64,000 nucleotides of DNA from positions 31,322,001-31,386,000 of the forward strand of contig NC_084927.1 of NCBI RefSeq assembly GCF_958298935.1, given 5' to 3'. Position 1 is the stretch's first letter. Each line of letters starts with the position of its first letter. Made by a program: the position numbers and the translations under genes. This document shows positions 56,150-64,000 of the stretch, in pieces. Under the pieces are notes generated by a model. It saw only the letters and a list, made by a program, of their open reading frames with translations. It did not search any database and was not told the DNA's origin. This DNA is from Phragmites australis. Taxonomy: Eukaryota; Streptophyta; Magnoliopsida; Poales; Poaceae.

Positions 56150-58155
56150 ATATATTAGTCTCTATATTTAGCAGCTAGTACATATAGTATAATATTTATG
56201 ATATCATAGTCATACATCGTATATAATGAGATTAAGGTTACAAGAGTATGAAAGATCTTAAACCATATGTTACATTACAAACCTGGTCAACAGAAGCACA
56301 ACGGAATAATAATCCAAAGCTACAGATCGCTCAGGTGCGAACGTGACTGCTAAAACTACTCTTCATCCGTGCCTTCGTCTCCCATGAAGTCGGTATTGAT
56401 CTCCTTATCCAAATGATAGCAATAATGAGTATGGAATATACTCGGTAAGTCCTATACTATTTCAAAAGGTTGATAAATGTATAATAGATGACTCAAAGAT
56501 AATACTTTACGGTTTAGTTTTAAACGTAAAATAGTTTCATGCAGATATCTGATTATATTCTCTACTGTTAACTTTAAAACAGATTAAACAAAGTATATCT
56601 GGAGTTTTCGATCTTGAAAGGACTACACCTCACTCTGCAGTTCCTATCAATGTGTCTGATGTACTTTAAGTACCACTCAATTCCTAGCAGATTGAGCTAG
56701 CAATCTCATCATACGGAACTTTAGTGCACACACTCACTCATCAAAGATATACACATACCGAGTCTAATCAAGTGAGGTTATTGCTTTGCATGTCCATGAT
56801 CATGGATATGGCTATTTGAATATATTTACACTCTGCAGAGGTTGTATATTATACCCACATAATATGCGTAACATCCAACAATTTCAAGCAGATGAACGAA
56901 TCATAGCAAGACAGTTTAGTCACCATCCTTTGCTGGACTATACTACGAGACACTCTAAGTGCTCCAGGCCATTGTAAGGGATACCAGGGTATCACCTGGA
57001 CCTTCGTAAAGAGTCTAGTTCAATGTACATCATGTGAAGCACCTAACAAACGCTTGGGTTCTTGTTGCTCCCTTGACGAGTTGAGCTCCAGCTCTACTTC
57101 GGGTCCTCGCGCTCCCTCCCGGTGTCTAGACAAAGAAGAGCGGCACAAGGTGGACGGCGAGCTCCGCATCCTTCTTAGTTGCCCATGGGGGAGAGGTGGC
57201 AATGGCATTATAGTGGCGGGTGGCGACGGTGCAGGATGCAGAGGACGGGAAAGGGAAAAAAGGGGTCGGTCTACCCATCTTATAGAGAGAGGAAGCAGGA
57301 AGTGGCAACGTCGGCTCGTGCTCCCGGTGAACAGAAAGGCGAGCGGGACAGCGCCTACCGGAATTTCCAAGGCGTGTGGTCGCGTGGCCGCCGGCCATTC
57401 AGGTGCGGCAGACGCAAAAGTCGCAGGAGCGTCAGGGGGCTGCCTTGGGCAATGCTTGCGATAGAGACGAGAGAGGGAGAGAGAAGAGAGAGGGGTAGGG
57501 AAGTCGTCGACTTTGAATGCGGGGAAGGTGACAATGGCGATGGTGAATAGAGAGGGGGCTAGCCAGAGGAGGGAGAAACATCCGGGCGATGGGGTCCGCG
57601 CATCGGTGGGAGAGGCGAGTGGGGCGGTGTGGCACGCTGATTGGGCCACATGGGCGAGCGTGTCGCGGACCTATGAGCGTAGAGGAGTAGGGGGACGTCG
57701 CGCTGGCTTCTTGGCTGGGCCGTGGGGTTGGGTTGCGCAGAGGAGAAAGAAGAAGAGGACGACTCGGGTAGAGAAACAAAAAGAGATTTGATTTGGGATT
57801 AAATTCAAAAAGAAATATTTGAATTTAGATTTGAAATTGGATTTCAGCTGAATTTGAATCTAAGAAATAGATTTGAATTTAAGTCTTAAATTCAAACTTC
57901 CACTCAAAGAACCATAAAAAAATTAAATCAAAGATGCATATGATCATCTTTTGTAAGGATTAATTTCAAAATTAATTTGGTACTCCTTGGAATACTTAGC
58001 CAAAATAATATATTTGAATATACGCATATAAGCATATACATGTATTCAAATATATACTTCCTCGGTTTTAAGTTGGTTTAAAAAGTAGATTTTTTTTTAA
58101 AAAAAAATGAGTGATTTTTGCTATAATCTAAATGCTAAAATTTAAGATGTTACAC
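56150..58155 (-). mobile_element. Gypsy-type LTR, minus orientation
   Basis: In minus orientation it starts TGTAACATCTTAAATTTTAG at 58155. An AT-rich part is followed by a GC-rich, pyrimidine-skewed leader (57780-57020), as in many grass gypsy LTRs. The 209-codon open frame on the minus strand at 57020-57649 is Pro/Ser/Arg-rich, low complexity and without homology, so it is not called. The left end is not located, and no TSD was found. Confidence 0.5.
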
Positions 58156-58623
58156 GTGTGCTCTTGCATCATTCGATTATCTTGACGCTGTTGGAACTGC
58201 TTCTCCATGGCTTGTGTCTTCCGCTGATGGTGCACTTGTATCGTGGTTTTGCGTAGGGGTCCTCCACGACGAGTCTCTAGTGATGATCAACGATGATCGA
58301 TGGTGAGAGATTTTGATACCAGATATTACATACCTTACAACGATTCTGATCAAACAACAAAGCAATAGAGAAATGACCAAGACAATAGCGAGAGAGATAG
58401 TTCCGGAACAAGCAGCCGTCTTGTTCCTTCCTTCGTCAGAGTTCAGCCCATTACATGTTTGATGATTCTTACAAAGTCCCGCTATCCTTTTACATCTCCT
58501 CACACTTCCATAGCCCCAATGCACACACTCATGCTTTTATATGAAAAATGTCTGATCCTATTACAGTACTATTATAGTATTGAGATTCAATTGTAATATG
58601 TTTTGACTGTTCTCGAGTGATAT
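58156..58623 (-). mobile_element. Fragment of a copia-like LTR with primer-binding site
   Basis: TGATACCA (plus strand 58314-58321) is the complement of a TGGTATCA primer-binding site. It is followed by an LTR-like stretch with TTTTCATATAAAAGCATG in minus orientation near 58530-58550 (TATA). Both ends are ill-defined. Confidence 0.35.
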
Positions 58624-59375
58624 TAGAGTTAAAAAATAAAGCTCGAAACTCGTGAGCCTCGCTCAAGCTCGGTTTGGCTCCGATGGATAAATGAGCTGAG
58701 CTCGAATCCGAACCACCTTCCCAGCTGGGTGACCAAATAAGCTGAGCTTGAGCTGACTTGCGAGCAGCTAGTGGCTCGACGCCGGCCCAGCCAGCGGCTG
58801 GGCGTCGCACTGGTCAAGATGCGCTCGTCGGGCGGTAGCCGTTCGCGGCAGGGCACACCGGCGTGGTCTCACTCATGGCATCAAGCACAGCACCCATGGC
58901 GGAGGGATCTCGACAGCTCGGCCGTGTGTTGAGGAGAGGGGGTGCAGAGGTGCCTGGTGGCATCTCCCTGCTGCTGTTCTGAGGCGTTTGGGAAGGTGCT
59001 ACCACAGAAAGGGAATGAAGTGCAGCAGCGTTTCTGATTTGGGAAGGAGAAGGAAGAAGATTGGTGGCTTGTGCGTAGTGCTCGAGTGCTCTGTTCAGAG
59101 GAGACGAAGCTCTGACATGATCGTGTTGCTAAGTTTTGGGTGCGGATTGAGCTTGCGGTGATGTCAGCTTACAGTCTCCTGTATTGGCTTGGCGTTTGTA
59201 CTTTCCTAGTATTAGCTTATACTACCTTGGCTCGCGAGCCGAGCCGGCTCGTGCTGACAACGAGCCCGAGCCAAATCTATTTTTCAGTTCGGTCATCTCA
59301 CAAGCCTAGCCTGACTCGGCTCACCTACAGGCAAGCTTGTTAGAGCCGAGCCAGCCCGGCTCATTTCCACCGCTA
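58624..59375. mobile_element. hAT-like non-autonomous element, 752 bp
   Basis: The right end in reverse complement is TAGCGGTGGAAATGAGCCGG, and the left end is TAGAGTTAAAAAATAAAGCT followed by CTCG-rich repeats. GAGCCGAGCC-type subterminal repeats occur at both ends, as in grass hAT elements. Flanks are AGTGATAT and GGCGATAT (6 of 8 identical). No transposase is seen. The interior (58790-59160) is GC-rich and unassigned. Confidence 0.55.
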
Positions 59376-60309
59376 GGCGATATCATGGGTACACACGATC
59401 AAACAGACAAACACCAGTAGCATCCAACGGCTGCAAAGACGCTCATCGGTATCAAAGGCTCCGTGATGGGCACATGCTAAACACCCTTAATTATTGCCTC
59501 CAGTTATTATATCCGCGGGACCGCGACCGTGCAATTTTTACATTTTGACCATTTTTAAAAATATATTTTACAAATATATTCTTAGAAAAATAATTTGTAA
59601 AGATAAACACTTATATACAGTGCTATGATAGTGGACGTATAGTTGAATAGCATAATATTATGATAATTAACTTGCAGCAGTTGTCACGTATGATATTTTA
59701 TATTGGATTGTAAAATCATATGTGACATCTAATATAATGTCAATTGACACGACACCATGCCATTTAACAGCAAAATTAATCTATTTTTACATACTATTTC
59801 CCTATAGATCTGTGCGTGAGTAAAAAGAGTTTTAAAAATAGCCAAAATCTAAAAATTCTACGACCGCGACCCAACTGTACAAGTACTTGACTCTATGCGA
59901 GAGTAGTCCTTTGTCATCTAAAAGAAAGAGTATTCCTTTATTCTTTCACCATTCACCAGCAGTTAAGGAAGCCACCCCGTCATAACGCCCACTGACAAGG
60001 CGGCCCGTTTCCATCCCCCACAGCCCAGCCCCACACGGCATGCGTACGACACAAACTCAGCACCGGGAATCCCCACCCACCCCCAGCCTGAGACGGGGGT
60101 CCCACGCACTCGCATCCGATCCGCACAAGCCACGCGGACAAATTGGAGTGTCCTCTTCCTTCCTCCTCTCCTCCCCCACGAGTTCCACGCCAACCGAGGA
60201 GATTTTTTTTTTGTCCGCGTCCCCTCAAGCGTAGCCGCCTCGCTGCCCCGCCCCGGTGCTCCCCGCCTGCCGCGGACACCGCCTCCGCCGATCGCTGCAG
60301 CCGCGGCCG
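59376..60309 (+). promoter_or_regulatory. 5' flank and leader of the thioesterase gene
   Basis: AT-rich to about 59940, then a GC-rich proximal region (59952-60042 duplicated at 17661-17750) and a C-rich leader with a T10 run near 60200. No TATA box is evident close to the ATG. This is common for housekeeping genes. Confidence 0.5.
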
Positions 60310-63300
60310 ATGGACCGCGAAGAAGGTAAAGCAGCGCAGAGCCCGACGAATCTGGGAGCGATTCTGGCTAATCTGGGGACTGGTTGCCATTGGTGTGCAG
60401 TGACGGAGTTCCTGGGGCAGGTGCCCCTCCTGCAGTGCCTCCCGGGCTCCTCCATCCGCAGGATCGCCGAGGTCGTCCAGGTGAAGCACTACGGTACGTA
60501 CCTAGCGCGGCCGCTAGTGTTGCTGTGTGTTGGATACTTGGAACACTAGGTTGATTGGTTGTTTAATCGGTTTTGGTGTTTCAGGCGAATAGACAGCGAA
60601 TTTTGCTTCGGTTGTGAGTGGTCTGTTTGCTACCGATGCATGCTCTGATGAGTGTTTTCGTAGGAATTCGCTGTGTTCTCGAATTGCGTACCTCATTTTG
60701 TTGTAGCTCAGCTTACAACATGTGGTTTGCGGGTGTATATGTGGGCTCTGCTCAGATTACAGCCAAAATCAAGTTGCAAAAGCAAGCAAACACGAAGGAA
60801 AGCTCCCACGAAAACAGGATCATGCGTTTCCAATCACGCTCTAGCTAGTTGTGCTAGGATCACATTGCCTTGTAATGTCTAATTGTTTTGCCCTTGGTGT
60901 CTGTTCAGTGTATGCGTCATTCTAGAAGGTTCTACTTGTTAAGTAAAATTTTGCATTCATTGAACATGGTGTGGCGTCAACCTGATTTATGGTTTTTTAG
61001 ATGTGCGCTGATTTATTTTTTGTTCTGATGCTGGTATTTAACAGAATCTGGTGATTATGTGGCTCGCGACGGTGAACCTGTAGATGGCCTTTACATCATA
61101 TTGGATGGTCAGGTAAACTTTATGCTATTTTCTTTACTTCTGTTGGTTCCTATGCTTGTATCTGAATATATAGGTGGTGTATGAACTGTTAATTAGATGC
61201 CAAAGCTAAAGAGATATATGCCCTAACCTTTGTAGTAGTACTTTTACTCCTTATGATTGCCACCCATCTTCAGCATTGATGCTTCATCGAGTCTGCACTG
61301 GTGCACACAAACGTTCATAGAAATACTTCTGTGATTCATTGTTGCAACCCATTGTCAGCATCGATGCTAAATTAACTCTGCGTTGGCGCAGATGCGTGTG
61401 CTATCGGGGGGGGGGGGGGCATAGAGCCCCTACACAGTGTTATCCTATCAGTAGTCAATTCAAATAACTGGACTGTATCATTTTGGCCTGTCCTTTCTTT
61501 CCTGGTTAATTCCTGGTAAATTATAGAGGAACTATCATTTGTTATAACAATGATCATTTGTATTGGTGTTCAGGCGAAAGACTTACACCGGGTTCCATAG
61601 TTTCTGGCCAGCTTATAGCCCTGTTCTTCTGTAGCATTTTCCTGCCCCAACTGTATTACACAGTCATGTTGCTATTTTTTCATACTTTTCATTCAGTTAT
61701 TTTGCTTTCATATTTGTTATCTCCAAGAAGATATGCTACAATTACAAGTACCTTTGCTATCTACCAAAATGGGAGAGGGGACAGAGGCGGATGCTATTCT
61801 TAGCAGTAATATTTCTGTTACTTGAACTGACATTCTCATTGTCTTGAAGGCTGAAGTTTCCGCGCCTGCAAACACAGAAGAAGCAAACCGCCCAGACTAT
61901 GTGCTAAATAAGTATGACTACTTTGGTTATGGTATGACCTTTCCTGTCATGATTGTTTCGATTTAATCTAGTTCTAAGATATTCTGTATCAAAAAAAGAT
62001 ATAAAACAGTTATATTCCATGTATTATTTCCTCTTTAAGTACTGATATTTTGCATTATTCTGTAGGGACCAATAGTTCCGTTCATCAAGTAAATGTTGTC
62101 GCACTATCAAAGGTCTTTATTTTTTTACTTGGTGTTTCTTTTAGCTGCAGGAATCCCCTTTTCTAGTGGTACTTGGTTGATGGCTTTTCCAAATGTGTAT
62201 ACCTGTCTCTAGTTTATTTTGGCCATCTATTGCAGCTGACCTGCTTCATATTGCCCAATCAATATGGACATTTGTTACAACCAAAAACAATTTGGAATGC
62301 AGAGGAGACACCTGAAAGCCACTCTTTGCTGGAACAAATTTTGCACTTAGAATCAATAGAGGTAAGTCTAAATGTAATACAATGTCTGATATTTTTGTTT
62401 TGTTATGGGTATGTAATATGTATAGTGTTACGGTTTGATCATTGTACCCGAATTATTATTCAAATATACTAACACTTAAAACACATATATATAGATGCTA
62501 ACACCTCATTTTTTTAGCTTTATTCACTCTTTTACCTGCTCCAGTGTGCACCAAGTGGACTTAATACAGACAACGGAAGTATATTATTGTCATTTGAAGA
62601 CTAAACCTTTTTAGTTTTATATCATCAGGGCCATGTTCTTTGATTTACATTACCTAAACAGAAACAAATATAAGAGCAGATTTGGCAGTTCCAGATTTGA
62701 ATGATTGCATTTCCTGATTTACAAATCAAAAGGACATGGCAAACATGGTATCGTGATATTTTGCAGTGAAGTCCCCTGTCTTGCTTACCACAATTCTTGT
62801 CTCTGTTTTTTTAGGTCGATATCTTCCGTGGGTTTACTTTGCCAGAAGCTCCGACTTTTAGGCAAGTTTTTGGAGGACAATTCATTGGACAGGCACTTTT
62901 CTACCACCCTCTTTTACTTTCTGCCATTTAAATCTTACAACTATGTGTATTTGACCACTTCCTTTTCCCAGTCAGATGCCTTATTCGATCTTTTACCTTC
63001 AAGTAGAAATTTGTAAATCACTGAGTAAATGGTAAAAAGAAAACTTCTTTAAATATGCTCCCTCTACTTTCGAACATGTGGGTTGCATGTAAGAGCATCT
63101 CCATGAAACAAATAATTCAGTAACAGATATAAAGCTTTTGTTTTAATAATCTAGTCATTGTCAACTTTCTTCCAGACATTCTATGCTGCTTTATTGTTGG
63201 TCTTCTTTATCATATGACACTTTTCTTGCATGATTTGTTCACCTGATAGATATCTCAGTATCAACTGTGTTGCCAAGTAGCTTAGGATGACAATGAGCTA

Positions 63301-64000
63301 TAAAAATTTAATGCATAGGTTTATTTGAATACCCGTAGGTATTCACTTGAATTCAGAATAAGGTCCAGTTGAAGTCCTATATGCCAGCTCCATTACTGTG
63401 GACCATTGTTTTCTTTTGTATAAATGTAGGAATTTATTTGAAATTAGAATAAGCGGAGTATGAATTAATCTTTCTGTTTGTTAGTGTTAACTATATGTTT
63501 CTTTTTAGTACAAGGCTGGGAATCCTTGTCAAAGGTTTTCAGCATGTCTTAACCACTTATCTTTTTTATCCACATGCAGGCACTAGCAGCAGCATCCAAG
63601 ACTGTTGATTGTCTAAAAATGGTGCATAGTTTGCATGCGATTTTTCTTGTCGCTGGAGACAATAACTGTAAGATTGTTTAAACCTATGTGCTCTTTTGTC
63701 AACATTAAGTTGGCCATCTAAATGTAATTTGAAAACCATTGATCTAACAGTTCATAAAGACACGGTATAAGTATAAGCTTTTAGTTTGGGCTTCTGTTTA
63801 TTATTCTTATTAGTTTCATGCAAGTCATGATCAATTAAATAACAGTCAGTATATACAGTATATACTCTTGCAATTTTTCCATAAGTCTGACACCCATATG
63901 TCCTATCTCCAGTGTTACCTAGACGCCCATGTCAGATTCTGAGTTGTATTTCGTGTGTCCAAATTTTCTTTGCCGAAAAGGGCACCCGAATCCGAGTCAG
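60310..64000 (+). CDS. Acyl-CoA thioesterase with cyclic-nucleotide-binding domain (plant ACH1/ACH2 type), 5' part
   Basis: Coding exons: 60310-60325, 60401-60493, 61045-61112, 61850-61931, 62066-62112, 62236-62361, 62815-62892, 63580-63667, then a GTAAG donor; the rest lies beyond the window. They join in frame to 199 codons. The first exon gives MDREE and joins VTEFLGQVPLLQCLPGSSI. Residues about 6-110 form a cyclic-nucleotide-binding-like domain (YVARDGEPVDGLYIILDGQ). From about 145 the TesB-type thioesterase begins (VDIFRGFTLPEAPTFRQVFG, GGQFIGQALAAASKTVD, VHSLHAIFLVAGDNN). Family members hydrolyse acyl-CoA to fatty acid and CoA, typically in peroxisomes; any targeting signal would be at the unseen C-terminus. 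Typical length is about 425 residues, so nearly half is visible. All junctions are GT-AG except the donor at 62893, which reads GC. The leading 75-bp intron explains why the ATG exon has only 16 coding bases. Confidence 0.93.

Noticed and set aside
57020..57649. 209-codon open frame on the minus strand
   Set aside because: Low-complexity Pro/Ser/Arg protein in the GC-rich leader of an LTR, overlapped by other long frames on both strands; no motif.
58053..58120. Stowaway-like end (ACTTCCTCGGTTTTAAGTT)
   Set aside because: No matching right terminus was found, and it sits at the edge of an LTR, so the element cannot be delimited.
61045..63667. Open frames in thioesterase introns (e.g. 62173-62472, 62705-63016)
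   Set aside because: They only extend true exons into introns. The conserved protein requires the spliced exons.

Overview
The window is nuclear DNA from a grass (Poaceae). The evidence is the dense nesting of LTR retrotransposons, Stowaway- and Tourist-type MITEs and a CACTA element typical of grass genomes, together with a split-gene bHLH protein of the grass R/B/Lc (anthocyanin regulator) type. The species cannot be named from the sequence alone. Only two genes look intact.

Gene 1 (31101-43597, minus) is an R/B/Lc-class bHLH transcription factor. I assembled it by eye from eight exons with canonical GT-AG junctions into an uninterrupted 562-codon frame. It includes a 15-nt microexon and two transposon-filled introns. 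A TATA box and leader uORFs lie upstream of it. Gene 2 (60310 to beyond the right edge, plus) is the 5' half of a plant acyl-CoA thioesterase carrying a cyclic-nucleotide-binding domain. Eight coding exons (199 codons) are visible, and one intron appears to use a GC donor.

Layout. 1-2185: two opposed LTRs of one family. 2340-9964: a low-copy block interrupted by LTR and MITE insertions, ending in minus-strand fragments of an unrecognised gene (here gene X). 9965-11190: repeat-like DNA with a LINE-like tail. 11246-11606: a dead Cactin C-terminal fragment. 11740-16701: a degenerate Ty1-copia element with its TSD. 16707-17480: more gene X, followed by an orphan copy of the thioesterase 5' flank (17661-17750). 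18273-23561: a degenerate Ty3-gypsy element. 23962-30263: a CACTA element with a TGT TSD, holding a gypsy-type LTR of about 4.1 kb. 31101-43597: the bHLH gene. 44940-45675: two Stowaway MITEs. 45700-54440: the second and third copies of the low-copy block, again ending in gene X. 54574-56073: a solo LTR with a perfect TSD. 56150-59375: more LTR sequence and a hAT-like element. 59952 onward: the thioesterase flank and gene.

How it fits together. The order bHLH - spacer - gene X - thioesterase flank is seen on the right (31-64 kb). The order spacer - gene X - thioesterase flank is repeated on the left (2-18 kb) in the same orientation. This implies an old tandem segmental duplication of a bHLH-containing unit and predicts another bHLH copy or remnant just left of position 1. 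A later partial duplication inside the right unit left a fusion with microhomology at about 51369. Several MITE insertions are present in one copy only, and the paralogues supply the empty sites.
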